Assembly: GCF_003710915.1 (NCBI RefSeq)
Contig: NZ_RHHR01000015.1
Coordinates: 275,863 to 339,862 of the forward strand
Direction: 5' to 3'
DNA from: Brevibacillus invocatus
Lineage (GTDB): Bacteria > Bacillota > Bacilli > Brevibacillales > Brevibacillaceae
DNA length: 64,000 nt
Numbering within the stretch: the first letter of the stretch is position 1; the number at the start of each line of letters is the position of its first letter. The notes below the pieces were generated by a model. The model was not told where the DNA came from. It did no database searches and saw only the letters and a list, made by a program, of their open reading frames with translations. This document shows, piece by piece, positions 24,429 through 32,588 of this stretch. The translations under genes were made by a program, and so were the position numbers.

Positions 24429-25868
24429 TTAAACGAAAAGCCTTCGGATGTTGACTCCGAAGGCTTTTTGGCGGGATTGCTGGTATCTCGCTGCGAACAA
24501 TCGGGGCTTTTTCAGCTCTTTATCCTCGCGCATCTCATCGTCGGAACTGAAATCGTCGTGCTCGATTTCCGACATGTTGTCGTAAATTCCTTGTTCATCT
24601 TCATCGAGATCATCGTAATCCAACTCTTCATCGATGACATCCTGAAAGCGGGCAACCTGCCGTCTGCCTTCGTCTGCACTCGCGATAAATCGGAAGGATT
24701 GCAAGAAATCGTCGAAGGTAATCTCTTCATTAATAACTTGTCGCAGGAGTGCGCGGAAAATTTTCCCCGCTCCTTGCTTGCGCCATTCTTCAGCCAGATA
24801 GACTGTCGTATTCAGCATGGCAGCGGCACGATGTTGGAGGTCGGTCGTCAGTTCAGTAGTATCGTTATCGAGAAGTGCTTGCGCCAAAACGGCATCATCA
24901 CTATCATCATTGGTTCCATTCCGAAGACCGGTAATAAACGACGTGTAGGTCGTGCCCAGCTTGGCATTGTTGTAATCTTCTTCTCTTGAGGTAATGTAAG
25001 GTGCGCCCCGGTTGTGTCTGGCGGCAACCGGCCCGAATTCCGTGTTGATGGACAGACTGGTTGTCTGCCCGGTCGTCCAATTTTCATAGAAGGAATGTAC
25101 GACGGAGTTAGAAGTAGGAGGATCATAAGGTTTGACCACTAGATCACCGTGAACGTATCCTACTTCTTCGTATAAGTCACCGGTCCTGGATAATTGATAC
25201 AACTGCTTGCCTGACGAAGACAGTTCTCCGGTTAACGTTTTCAGATTGAGCTTGCCGGCTGCTGTCCCCTGAACCGATGCCCAGACTCCTTGTATGGGTC
25301 TGATCGCTGGTTGTGAAGAGGGAGCGAGGAGTGGCGAGAATGGATCATCTGGATTCGCTTTGCCCAATCTCAGTGCTTGTGCCCCCATCTGGTCGGCTTC
25401 CTTTTCCAGGCTGACCTCATCGTTGATCTGAATGTCTGATTTCATCTGTACGGTGGGTTTTACGCGCCCCTGCATCTGTTGGACGATGTGCCACCCTTCG
25501 TGGGGAAGATGATGCTCCTGACCAGGTCCGAGATGAATGTCGGTGCCTTGGGCATAAGCCAGCGCCCCGATCTGTTTGGGCTTGTCCGACTGATAGTGGA
25601 CTTTTACATCCGACATATCCAGTCCAGATAGATTTTCCAGTCCAGTCTTGAGCGCATCAGGCAACCCGGTCTCGTTCTTTTTGGGCTGCAGCACCTGATC
25701 CTGTTTTTTGTCTTTCATCAGTTGGAGTACAGCCTGATTGCCAATGCTTTTTTGGAGCTGCATGACCCGATCGGGCAAGGTGCTGTGTGATGATGAACTT
25801 GATAAAATCTGCTGTTTGGTGTTTGGCTCGCGGGTTGGATGGTTTGATTCGGGGCTATAGCTTTTCAA
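24429..25868 (-). CDS. DUF4157 (eCIS-core) protein with unrecognised C-terminal domain
   Basis: About 479 residues. After a low-complexity Ser-rich start comes MQLQKSIGNQAVLQLM, a short motif often before DUF4157, then the DUF4157 domain: GLENLSGLDMSDVKVHY, LAYAQGTDIHLGPGQ, and HEGWHIVQQMQGRV near 123, an HExxH zinc-protease motif, with a following Glu helix. DUF4157 is found on effectors of extracellular contractile injection systems. The C-terminal 290 residues contain LYQLSRTGDLYEEVGYVHG, a helical region (AAAMLNTTVYLAEEWRKQGA) and an acidic tail; I cannot assign a fold. No injection-system genes are nearby. Start uncertain: TTG 25868, or GTG 25877. Confidence 0.75.
   Translation of the reverse strand: MKSYSPESNHPTREPNTKQQILSSSSSHSTLPDRVMQLQKSIGNQAVLQLMKDKKQDQVLQPKKNETGLPDALKTGLENLSGLDMSDVKVHYQSDKPKQIGALAYAQGTDIHLGPGQEHHLPHEGWHIVQQMQGRVKPTVQMKSDIQINDEVSLEKEADQMGAQALRLGKANPDDPFSPLLAPSSQPAIRPIQGVWASVQGTAAGKLNLKTLTGELSSSGKQLYQLSRTGDLYEEVGYVHGDLVVKPYDPPTSNSVVHSFYENWTTGQTTSLSINTEFGPVAARHNRGAPYITSREEDYNNAKLGTTYTSFITGLRNGTNDDSDDAVLAQALLDNDTTELTTDLQHRAAAMLNTTVYLAEEWRKQGAGKIFRALLRQVINEEITFDDFLQSFRFIASADEGRRQVARFQDVIDEELDYDDLDEDEQGIYDNMSEIEHDDFSSDDEMREDKELKKPRLFAARYQQSRQKAFGVNIRRLFV
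24436..24469. terminator. Bidirectional terminator inside the DUF4157 3' end
   Basis: AAAAGCCTTCGGA / TCCGAAGGCTTTTT, 13-bp stem. It serves the DJ-1-like gene and, on the other strand, encodes the last codons of the DUF4157 protein. Confidence 0.85.
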
Positions 25869-25945
25869 TAAAGACACCACCGATAGAAGAATAGAGTACA
25901 TATTCGCAGTTTTTCCAACTGTTTTCCTGCATGTGGAGCAGAAGA

Positions 25946-25974
25946 TTGACAACTTGCTGGTTTACCCGTAGAAT
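25946..25974 (+). promoter_or_regulatory. SigA promoter of T-box ilvA
   Basis: TTGACA, 17-base spacer, TAGAAT; the predicted transcript starts near 25981 and gives a leader of about 370 bases. Confidence 0.8.
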
Positions 25975-26011
25975 GTTTTACTAATTCGAATAGTTCGTAT
26001 TGGATAGCGTA

Positions 26012-26340
26012 GAAAAGGAAGAGTAAAAACAGAGAGCAGCGTGCAGAGAGCCGTCCACATGCTGAAAGGATGGCCGCCAGCCGGTTTTGAAAATCACCTT
26101 GGAGCTGTGTCCTGGAAAGGCCGGGAAAATGCATCTTTTTTCTGACCCGTGTAAAGGACAACGGATTCGTCCCCGTTACAGGACGGGAGTTCCTCGTTGA
26201 ACTTCTTAAGTCTGTTTTTCGTGAGGGAAACAGAATAGCTGAGTGGTACCGCGATGCTCTCGCCTCAGCCAGCCATGCGCCAAAAGCGCTGCTGGCGAGG
26301 CGGGAGCTTTATTTTATTTCGGATCGAGACACCTCGGAAG
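26012..26340 (+). promoter_or_regulatory. T-box riboswitch (probable Ile specifier) for ilvA
   Basis: The T-box core GAGTGGTACCGCG lies at about 26240-26252, followed by a terminator stem (TCGCCTCAGCCAGC / GCTGGCGAGGCGGGA) and a T-rich stretch. Upstream is a long stem I region starting near 26012 with GAGAGCAGC and a specifier loop GAAAATCACC: ATC, the Ile codon, followed by A. This fits ilvA in isoleucine synthesis. Uncharged tRNA-Ile should stabilise the antiterminator and turn the gene on. Confidence 0.85.
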
Positions 26341-26353
26341 GAGCAACCCCTAT

Positions 26354-27601
26354 ATGAGTACAGTGAGAGTGGAAGAGATCGTCGTCGCCAACCATGCGTT
26401 GAAGGACGTGGTGGAAAAAACGCCGTTGCAAAAAAACAAGCTGTTGTCCGAACGCTACGGGTGCCATGTCTATTTGAAAAGAGAGGACTTGCAGGTCGTC
26501 CGGTCGTTTAAAATCCGTGGAGCGTACAATTTCATTCGCAGTCTTTCGGCCGAGCAGCGGGCACGGGGTGTCGTCTGCGCCAGTGCGGGAAATCATGCGC
26601 AGGGAGTCGCTTTTTCCTGCAACCATCTGCAAATTCAGGGAACGATTTTCATGCCGACGACAACCCCGCGGCAAAAAATTACGCAGGTAAAGCTATTCGG
26701 CGGTTCTTATGTAGAAGTCGTGCTGGTAGGAGATACCTTTGACGATTCGTTCGCTGAAGCGATGAAATATTGTGTTCAGGAAGATCGGACATTCGTGCAT
26801 CCTTTTGATGATCCGTTGGTCGTAGCCGGCCAAGGGACGGTTGGTTTGGAAATCATGAACGACATGGAGGAGCCGGTTGATTTTGTCTTCATGGGGATTG
26901 GTGGTGGAGGATTGGCTGCCGGGATCGGGACGTATGTAAAAGGAATCAGTCCGCACACGCGTATCGTTGGGGTAGAGCCAGCAGGAGCGTCTTCCATGCA
27001 GGCAGCGCTGGAAAAAGACGATCTGGTGACGCTGGACGAAATCGACAAGTTCGTGGACGGAGCAGCGGTAAAGCAGGTCGGACAGCTGACGATGGAGATT
27101 TGCAAGGAAGTGCTCGATGATATCGTGCCGGTGCCAGAAGGCAAGGTGTGTACGACGATTTTGGAGCTGTATAACAGCAGCGCCATAGTAGTAGAGCCTG
27201 CGGGTGCACTGTCTATCGCTGCTCTGGATTATTACCGTGACCAAATCGTAGGCAAGAATGTCGTCTGCGTGATCAGCGGAGGCAACAACGACATTGATCG
27301 CATGCAAGAGATCAAGGAGCGTTCCCTGCTGTTTGAAGGATTGAAGCACTACTTTATTCTCAACTTTCCACAACGTGCGGGAGCCTTGCGTGAATTTATG
27401 GAAAAGGTTCTCGGCCCTCACGATGATATTACGCGCTTTGAATATACGAAAAAAACCAATAAGGAAAACGGACCTGCTCTGGTGGGAATCGAGCTGAAAT
27501 GCCAGGATGACTACGAGCCGCTCATCAACAGAATGAAGCAGCACGGGGTAGGCTATGTGGAGATTACGCATGATCCGTATCTGTTTAACCTATTGATATA
27601 A
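26354..27601 (+). CDS. ilvA: Threonine ammonia-lyase (threonine deaminase)
   Basis: A 415-residue PLP enzyme converting threonine to 2-oxobutanoate, the first step of isoleucine synthesis. The PLP Lys is in SFKIRGAYN (Lys53), SAGNHAQGVAF follows, and the glycine loop is MGIGGGGLAAG near 190. The C-terminal 80 residues form one ACT-like regulatory domain (HYFILNFPQRAGALREFMEKV), shorter than the two-domain E. coli enzyme and like B. subtilis IlvA. ATG at 26354 has GGAAGGAG upstream; the open frame before it is T-box leader. Controlled by the T-box. Confidence 0.95.
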   Translation: MSTVRVEEIVVANHALKDVVEKTPLQKNKLLSERYGCHVYLKREDLQVVRSFKIRGAYNFIRSLSAEQRARGVVCASAGNHAQGVAFSCNHLQIQGTIFMPTTTPRQKITQVKLFGGSYVEVVLVGDTFDDSFAEAMKYCVQEDRTFVHPFDDPLVVAGQGTVGLEIMNDMEEPVDFVFMGIGGGGLAAGIGTYVKGISPHTRIVGVEPAGASSMQAALEKDDLVTLDEIDKFVDGAAVKQVGQLTMEICKEVLDDIVPVPEGKVCTTILELYNSSAIVVEPAGALSIAALDYYRDQIVGKNVVCVISGGNNDIDRMQEIKERSLLFEGLKHYFILNFPQRAGALREFMEKVLGPHDDITRFEYTKKTNKENGPALVGIELKCQDDYEPLINRMKQHGVGYVEITHDPYLFNLLI

Positions 27602-27606
27602 GGCGG

Positions 27607-27753
27607 TTGTGTTACAACAGCTGTTGAATTTGCAAAAATGTATGAATACAACGAAAACAGGAGCAATCGGTAGAAAAACGGAGCAGAATTTCAATAATCC
27701 GCCATAATGTATTATAACAAACTTTTATAAAACAGATGCTGTTGTATTACAAT
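27607..27753. repeat. Two copies of TTGTRTTACAA around the ilvA-yhfH gap
   Basis: TTGTGTTACAA at 27607-27617 and the perfect palindrome TTGTATTACAA at 27743-27753, the latter 32 bases before the small gene. The second copy is nested in a larger inverted repeat GCTGTTGT...ACAACAGC. Possible operator; no regulator can be named. The remaining bases between hold no gene. Confidence 0.4.
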
Positions 27754-27784
27754 ACAGTTAACAACAGCTCTGGAGGGAATAATC

Positions 27785-27946
27785 ATGACACCGATCACTA
27801 CCTTTTTTCGCAATCTCGAAGCAAAATGCTGCGCGTCTTGCGGCAAGGTGATTTCTGAGCAGGCTGAATCCTATGCGACGGAGTGCTTCTCCTGCCAGGA
27901 TCAAGCGACAGCTGACTCTTACAAGCACTACTACAAAAAGAACTAA
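27785..27946 (+). CDS. YhfH-family small zinc-ribbon protein
   Basis: A 53-residue protein. It begins MTPITTFFRNLEAKCCASCG and has two CxxC knuckles (CASC and CFSC, 21 residues apart), as in the YhfH family of Bacilli. It probably binds one zinc; function is unknown. Excellent ribosome site (GGAGGG) and own terminator. A palindrome-containing region lies upstream. Confidence 0.75.
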   Translation: MTPITTFFRNLEAKCCASCGKVISEQAESYATECFSCQDQATADSYKHYYKKN

Positions 27947-27977
27947 TCAGGCTACGATGATACAACTGCTATAACAG

Positions 27978-28016
27978 GCATACCGCTAGGAAAGAATCCG
28001 GCGCGTATGCTTTTTT
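27978..28016 (+). terminator. Terminator after the YhfH-type gene
   Basis: GCATACCGC / GCGCGTATGC stem with TTTTTT following. Confidence 0.75.
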
Positions 28017-28136
28017 GTTTTGCAGGAAAATGTCGATTTTCTCCAGAAGAGTAAGGGGCGACCTCCAGATCGATTTCGTTAAAAAAGGTGATTTTCGAGA
28101 AGGCTGTCACAGAAAAAACAGAGGAGGGATTTCACT

Positions 28137-28664
28137 GTGAGCATAGCAGCGGTAATTCAAGCTGCGTTTGAAGCAGCACAATCCGGAAAAAAAGATCAGC
28201 TGGGGTCACTGTTACAGGAGCATCCATCGCTGGCAAATGCGGAAAATGAAAATGGCCTCACTCTATTGGGGTATGCGGCGCATTTTGGCCACCCTGAAGC
28301 CGTACAGATACTGCTCCGATCCGGAGCAGATGTCAATGCACGCTCCCATTCCAAGATTTCCTTTATCCCGTCCAACACGGCGTTGCATGCGGCGATTGCC
28401 GGAGAGCGAAATCTCGCCGTTATCCGTCTGTTATTGGAGAATGGGGCGAGGACGGATCTGTTCGATAGTAATGGCCATACCTGCTTGCATTCAGCCGCAT
28501 TCCACGATGACCAGGAAGAACTCATTACGCTATTGCTGAAGCATGGTGCGCAGGTCAACGCTAGACAGGAAGGAAGGGAATCGGCTTTGGAGCTTGCCGT
28601 CGCTCAGGGCAACGATCGAGTTGCGCAGCTTTTACGTGAGCATGCCGCTGAGTCTGTGGAATAA
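28137..28664 (+). CDS. Ankyrin-repeat protein
   Basis: A 175-residue protein with about four ankyrin repeats: NENGLTLLGYAAHFGHPEAV, NTALHAAIAGERNLAVIRLL, GHTCLHSAAFHDDQEELITL, and ESALELAVAQGNDRVAQLL. Such proteins act by protein binding; bacterial soluble examples are mostly uncharacterised. GTG start behind AGGAGGG. No signal peptide. Single-gene unit. Confidence 0.88.
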   Translation: MSIAAVIQAAFEAAQSGKKDQLGSLLQEHPSLANAENENGLTLLGYAAHFGHPEAVQILLRSGADVNARSHSKISFIPSNTALHAAIAGERNLAVIRLLLENGARTDLFDSNGHTCLHSAAFHDDQEELITLLLKHGAQVNARQEGRESALELAVAQGNDRVAQLLREHAAESVE

Positions 28665-28670
28665 CGTATA

Positions 28671-28710
28671 GAAACGTCGCTCGGGATTCACCTGAGCGGC
28701 GTTTCTTTTT
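28671..28710 (+). terminator. Terminator after the ankyrin gene
   Basis: GAAACGTCGCTC / GAGCGGCGTTTC followed by TTTTT. Confidence 0.85.
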
Positions 28711-28757
28711 AACGTATAAACGAACCTATGAATTCTGGAGCGGGACAGGCCAGTGGT

Positions 28758-29072
28758 CTAGTTATTTGGGCGTGGTGCCCGCTTCTGATGTTCTGCTTGC
28801 TCCTTCACATAATCGATGAGGCCCAACTGAAAGCCTTCTTGCGTCAAGAGGCGCTGCGCTTCATAGGTCCCTGAGTAAAAGCTGAGTACGTTCGGATCGT
28901 TCTCCAGTACATGCCGACATGCATCATCAGCCGCCAGCTCCTGATACCATCCGGTCTGTTTGATCTGGGCTACCAGGTCTTCATAGGCAGGCTCTGGTTT
29001 TTTCCAGGGGTTCAGTCGATGGAGGATTTCTCCTGCAATCGCGACGAGGACGAGTATGGCAATTAAAAACAT
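28758..29072 (-). CDS. Small membrane-anchored protein, unknown
   Basis: A 104-residue protein with an N-terminal TM helix (MFLIAILVLVAIAGEIL) and a soluble cytoplasmic or extracytoplasmic domain (YEDLVAQIKQTGWYQELA, then FYSGTYEAQRLLTQEGF). No recognised family. ATG at 29072 has GAGGTGA upstream; the GTG at 29081 is inside that site. Confidence 0.65.
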   Translation of the reverse strand: MFLIAILVLVAIAGEILHRLNPWKKPEPAYEDLVAQIKQTGWYQELAADDACRHVLENDPNVLSFYSGTYEAQRLLTQEGFQLGLIDYVKEQAEHQKRAPRPNN

Positions 29073-29219
29073 GGCAGTCACCTCAATGGTTGGATCATCT
29101 TCATGGTACCACTGTCGAGGGCTATAACGCTATGATCGAAGTGACATCCGCTTGCAAAAGAGCGTAAAACCGGGCATCCTAGACAGGAGAAGTCAGGGAG
29201 TGTGGAGGGAGAAAGGCAG

Positions 29220-29777
29220 ATGTTTCATCCTTTAGTATTCGATAATATTCGGGTGGTCCTGGAAGGCGCGGTGTACGATCGTGATTTTGAAGGGGCGATC
29301 ACCATTACAGGCCGATCCGACGTGATGGATATGGCTACCTTTCATCGATTGTTTCAAATCCATTTCGAGCTGGCGCAGATGGAGAGTCGCGAACAGGCTG
29401 TATGTGCCCAGATGCAGCTTCGGACCGGGCTGGCTGACATCGCTGCTGAACAGCTGGAGCAGCCGTTGACGGACCATATCGGTTGTACGATTTGCATCCA
29501 TTTTCATCTCGTCATTCGTGAGGTGCAGGAAGATGTGAAGGCGATAGCTACGATACTCAATGACATTTGGGGTAGCCGTCCCTATATAACTCAGACCGTG
29601 TCGGCGCGTTTGGGCGAGCATCGCGTAGAGTGGCCGCCGCAGCAGTATGACAATCGAGTGACGTTGGATTTTCATCGCAAAATTGACGAAGGTAACATCG
29701 ACGACCTGCGGGATTTGATCGAGCATACGGTACAATCTCTCCGTCAACTGCAGATTTTTTGCGACACGAAAAAATAA
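29220..29777 (+). CDS. Conserved hypothetical protein
   Basis: A 185-residue soluble protein with a mixed beta/alpha pattern: MFHPLVFDNIRVVLEGAVYD, a central His-containing strand (IGCTICIHFHLVIREVQED), and a helical end. It looks like a regular cytosolic enzyme or binding protein but I cannot name it. Start ATG at 29220 follows GGAGGGAGAAAGG; the GTG at 29202 lies upstream of that site. Next gene (bioY) has its own promoter. Confidence 0.6.
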   Translation: MFHPLVFDNIRVVLEGAVYDRDFEGAITITGRSDVMDMATFHRLFQIHFELAQMESREQAVCAQMQLRTGLADIAAEQLEQPLTDHIGCTICIHFHLVIREVQEDVKAIATILNDIWGSRPYITQTVSARLGEHRVEWPPQQYDNRVTLDFHRKIDEGNIDDLRDLIEHTVQSLRQLQIFCDTKK

Positions 29778-29791
29778 AGGCAAGCAGGGCA

Positions 29792-29820
29792 TTTACATTT
29801 CTTCCGATCCATACTATTAT
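29792..29820 (+). promoter_or_regulatory. SigA promoter of bioY
   Basis: TTTACA, 17-base spacer, TATTAT, directly next to the BirA operator. Confidence 0.75.
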
Positions 29821-29821
29821 T

Positions 29822-29852
29822 TTGTTAACTGATTTTATATTTTAGTTAACAA
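29822..29852 (+). promoter_or_regulatory. BirA operator
   Basis: TTGTTAAC, 15 bases, GTTAACAA: a perfect inverted repeat of the known BirA site type, starting one base after the -10 box. Biotinylated BirA should repress bioY when biotin is plentiful. Confidence 0.88.
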
Positions 29853-29873
29853 ATAATTTGGAGGAAGAACTCT

Positions 29874-30446
29874 ATGAGAAATGAACGTCTGCGTTGGCTG
29901 CTCTTATCTGCGATTTTTGCAGCAGTCACGGCTGTCTTGTCACAGCTCACCATTCCCTTGCCGATGATCCCAATTACGGGACAGACGTTAGCGGTCGGGT
30001 TAACGGCTACAATCCTGGGAAGCCGATATGGGACCTTGGCGATCCTGATCTATATTTTGCTGGGAGCTGTCGGAATGCCTGTCTTTTCGGGAGCGAGTGG
30101 CGGTTTCCAGGTTCTCGTAGGCAAGACTGGCGGCTATATTACCGGATTTATTCTTACCGCTTATGTGACAGGGCTCATTATGGAAAAAACGCGCTTTACC
30201 TATGTTACTGCCATCCTTGCAAATCTCGTCGGTATGGTCATTACGCTGATTTTCGGTACGGTCCAACTGAAATACGTGCTCGATATCCCGTGGGAGCAGG
30301 CGATTGCCTTTGGGGTGACTCCGTTCCTGATGGTAGGTGTGATCAAAGCTGTACTGGCTTCCCTGATCGGCATCAAAGTAAGGGAGAGGCTGATTGCCAA
30401 CAGGCTGTTGCTTCCTCGCAGCTCTTCTGGAATCGCGCAGCCGTAA
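29874..30446 (+). CDS. bioY: Biotin transporter BioY
   Basis: A 190-residue membrane protein, the substrate-binding S component of a biotin ECF transporter. Six hydrophobic segments and the family pattern are clear: LTIPLPMIPITGQTLAVGL near 25-45, ILLGAVGMPVFSGASGGFQ near 65, and GKTGGYITGF near 85. No EcfA/EcfT genes are adjacent. ATG with GGAGGAAG upstream; regulated by the BirA operator in its promoter. Confidence 0.93.
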   Translation: MRNERLRWLLLSAIFAAVTAVLSQLTIPLPMIPITGQTLAVGLTATILGSRYGTLAILIYILLGAVGMPVFSGASGGFQVLVGKTGGYITGFILTAYVTGLIMEKTRFTYVTAILANLVGMVITLIFGTVQLKYVLDIPWEQAIAFGVTPFLMVGVIKAVLASLIGIKVRERLIANRLLLPRSSSGIAQP

Positions 30447-30466
30447 GTGTTTTCCTTCTAAAATAA

Positions 30467-30496
30467 AAGTCGTCCTCAAGAGGGACGGCTTTTTTC
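30467..30496 (+). terminator. Terminator of bioY
   Basis: AAGTCGTCCTC / GAGGGACGGCTT with TTTTTT. Confidence 0.85.
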
Positions 30497-30564
30497 GTAT
30501 AAACTCCATGGTCTGCCGGATACTATGGGGAAACATCCCAAGTGTGGCATTGAAGGAGGACAAG

Positions 30565-31911
30565 ATGAACGAAACCGTTGCTGGCCCAAAGGGACTTCCG
30601 TTATCCGGCAATATCCTGGCTTTTCGACGTGATACACTGCAATTTATCCGCGATGCGGCAAAGGAATACGGCGACGTCGCGCACTTTCGTTTTGGGCCAA
30701 AACGTCATATCTACATGCTGAACAACCCCGATCAGATCAAAGAAGTGCTGGTCACCAAGCAAGCGCATTTTCGCAAAGCGAAAGGATTGCAGGTCGCGCG
30801 CGCAGTAGTAGGTGACGGTATTTTGACTAGTGAAGGAAAAAAACACATGCGGCAGCGAAGACTGATGCAGCCTGCGTTCCATCGAGATCGGATCGCAGGA
30901 TATGGCGATGTGATGGTCCGTCAGGGTGTAGAGCTGATGAGCGAATGGAAAGACGGAGAAGTCCTTGATATCCATCATGATATGATGAAGGTTACACTCG
31001 CCATCATTACGGAAACCATGTTCGGAAAAACGGTCAAGGAGGGATCCGACAAGATTGCCCATGCGATCGATGTCGGTTTGAAATACGTCTCTTCCAAAGC
31101 CACTTCCTTTATCGACATTCCGCTTTCCGTCCCTACTCGCAGCAATCGTGAGTTCATCGAATCGAGTGAGGTGCTGGACAAGACGATTTACGCTTTGATT
31201 GAGGAGCGGCGTAAAAGCGGCGAGTCCGGACATACGGATTTATTGGCGATGCTGCTAGCTGCGCGGGATGAGGATGATGGACAAGGCATGACGGACGAGC
31301 AGGTACGCGATGAAGTCATGACGATCTTTGTCGCGGGTCATGAGACGACAGCCAACACGATGTCTTGGATTTTTTATTTGCTGGCCACTCATCCGGAGGC
31401 GGAGCAAAAGCTGCACGATGAACTGAAGGCAGTACTCGACGGCAGATTGCCCACTGTCGAAGATCTTCCCAAGCTTTCATATGCCAATCTGATCGTACAG
31501 GAGACACTGCGGCTTTATCCGGCGGCCTGGGTGATCAATCGGGAGGTGGTGGAAGAAGTGGAGATCGGCGGCCACACCTATGAGCCTGGTGACACGCTGA
31601 TGATGAGTCAGTACGTCATGCATCGCATGGAAAAGTACTACGACGACCCGGATGCATTTCGCCCAGAGCGATTTGAGGGGGATTTGTTGAAGCGAATCCC
31701 GGCGTACGCCTATTTTCCATTCGGCGGGGGCCCGCGAGTCTGTATCGGCAACAACTTCGCGCTGATGGAGGCAGCTCTGCTGTTGGCCACCATTGCCCAG
31801 CAGTATAAGCTTCGCTTGGCAGAGCCAGAGAAACAGGTAGAGCCAGAGCCACTGGTTACCCTGCGTCCGAAGAATGGCTTGATGATGCGTTTGGAAAAAC
31901 GAGGCTCATAA
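30565..31911 (+). CDS. Cytochrome P450
   Basis: A 448-residue P450. Haem-binding loop FPFGGGPRVCIGNNFA (Cys393), oxygen-activating I-helix motif AGHETT near 250, ExxR in ETLRLYPAAW near 306, and the PERF motif (FRPERFEG) near 360. The overall pattern, with the AGHETT helix and a class-CYP102/CYP4-like ETLRLYPA, suits a fatty-acid or lipid hydroxylase, but substrate is not predictable. No reductase or ferredoxin gene is adjacent. Start ATG follows GAAGGAGGA. Confidence 0.93.
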   Translation: MNETVAGPKGLPLSGNILAFRRDTLQFIRDAAKEYGDVAHFRFGPKRHIYMLNNPDQIKEVLVTKQAHFRKAKGLQVARAVVGDGILTSEGKKHMRQRRLMQPAFHRDRIAGYGDVMVRQGVELMSEWKDGEVLDIHHDMMKVTLAIITETMFGKTVKEGSDKIAHAIDVGLKYVSSKATSFIDIPLSVPTRSNREFIESSEVLDKTIYALIEERRKSGESGHTDLLAMLLAARDEDDGQGMTDEQVRDEVMTIFVAGHETTANTMSWIFYLLATHPEAEQKLHDELKAVLDGRLPTVEDLPKLSYANLIVQETLRLYPAAWVINREVVEEVEIGGHTYEPGDTLMMSQYVMHRMEKYYDDPDAFRPERFEGDLLKRIPAYAYFPFGGGPRVCIGNNFALMEAALLLATIAQQYKLRLAEPEKQVEPEPLVTLRPKNGLMMRLEKRGS

Positions 31912-31926
31912 ATGGGCAAGGATATG

Positions 31927-31977
31927 AAACACCGTTCTGCGAAAGCTCTTCGTGGATTCGGTGTTTTATATTTTTTT
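31927..31977 (+). terminator. Terminator of the P450 gene
   Basis: AAACACCG / CGGTGTTT with a long loop and then TATATTTTTTT. Confidence 0.75.
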
Positions 31978-31988
31978 ATGGAAAAAGG

Positions 31989-32015
31989 TGTAAGGGTAAT
32001 TGGTGCATATCCGTC
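31989..32015 (+). promoter_or_regulatory. Candidate ECF-type promoter before the sigma gene
   Basis: TGTAAG, 17 bases, CGTC, resembling ECF promoters of Bacilli (TGWAAC N16-17 CGWC). Suggests autoregulation. Motif match only. Confidence 0.45.
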
Positions 32016-32042
32016 TATTATCATAGTGCAATTGATCGGGGG

Positions 32043-32588
32043 ATGAGGATTTTGGATGGGAATCAGCAGGAAATCGAGACGTGGTTTACCTTGTACAGTA
32101 ACGAGCTGTACAGCTTCCTGGTTTATTATCTCGGTCATCATGATGTGGAAGATCTCGTACAGGACGTGTTTATTAAAGCCATCCGAAAGCAAAGTCAGTT
32201 TTCTGGAAAGGCAACACGAAAGACGTGGCTTTTTAGCATTGCCAGAAATCATGCCATCGATCATCTACGTAAGGAACGGCTTAGAAAATGGGTCAAAGAT
32301 CCCTTCATGCATGCTTTTTCCTCGAGTGAAAAAAGCGTAGAGGAGAGATATGTTCAAAAGGAAGAAATCAATCAGCTATACGAGGCGGTGTCACGTCTGA
32401 AGGTGTCGTATCGGGAGGTCGTGCTACTTTACGGAATTCAGGGCTTTTCGGCAGCTGAAACGGCCCAAGTCCTGAGGTGCTCAGAATCGAATGTCCATGT
32501 GACATTTTATCGTGCGAGAAAGCAGCTGCGCAAATGGTTAGAGGAAAATCAGGAGGGTGGTGATTTCTTTGAATCATTCGTTAAATGA
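32043..32588 (+). CDS. ECF sigma factor
   Basis: A 181-residue sigma-70 family protein without region 1 or 3. Region 2: YLGHHDVEDLVQDVFIKAI and RKTWLFSIARNHAIDHLRK. Region 4: SRLKVSYREVVLLYGIQGF, then SAAETAQVLRCSESNVHVTF. The C-terminus is acidic. Start uncertain between ATG 32043 and TTG 32052. It overlaps the next gene by 20 bases, a standard sigma/anti-sigma arrangement. Confidence 0.9.
   Translation: MRILDGNQQEIETWFTLYSNELYSFLVYYLGHHDVEDLVQDVFIKAIRKQSQFSGKATRKTWLFSIARNHAIDHLRKERLRKWVKDPFMHAFSSSEKSVEERYVQKEEINQLYEAVSRLKVSYREVVLLYGIQGFSAAETAQVLRCSESNVHVTFYRARKQLRKWLEENQEGGDFFESFVK

Noticed and set aside
24429..25868. Full contractile injection system
   Set aside because: Only the DUF4157 protein is here. 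No tube, sheath, baseplate or AAA genes were found within the window.
26693..27571. 292-residue antisense frame in ilvA
   Set aside because: Antisense to a well-conserved enzyme, no ribosome site, composition of a shadow frame.
31925..31960. ECF-like -35 (TGAAAC) after the P450 gene
   Set aside because: It is the left arm of an intrinsic terminator, and spacing to the CGT is 20 bases, not 16-17.
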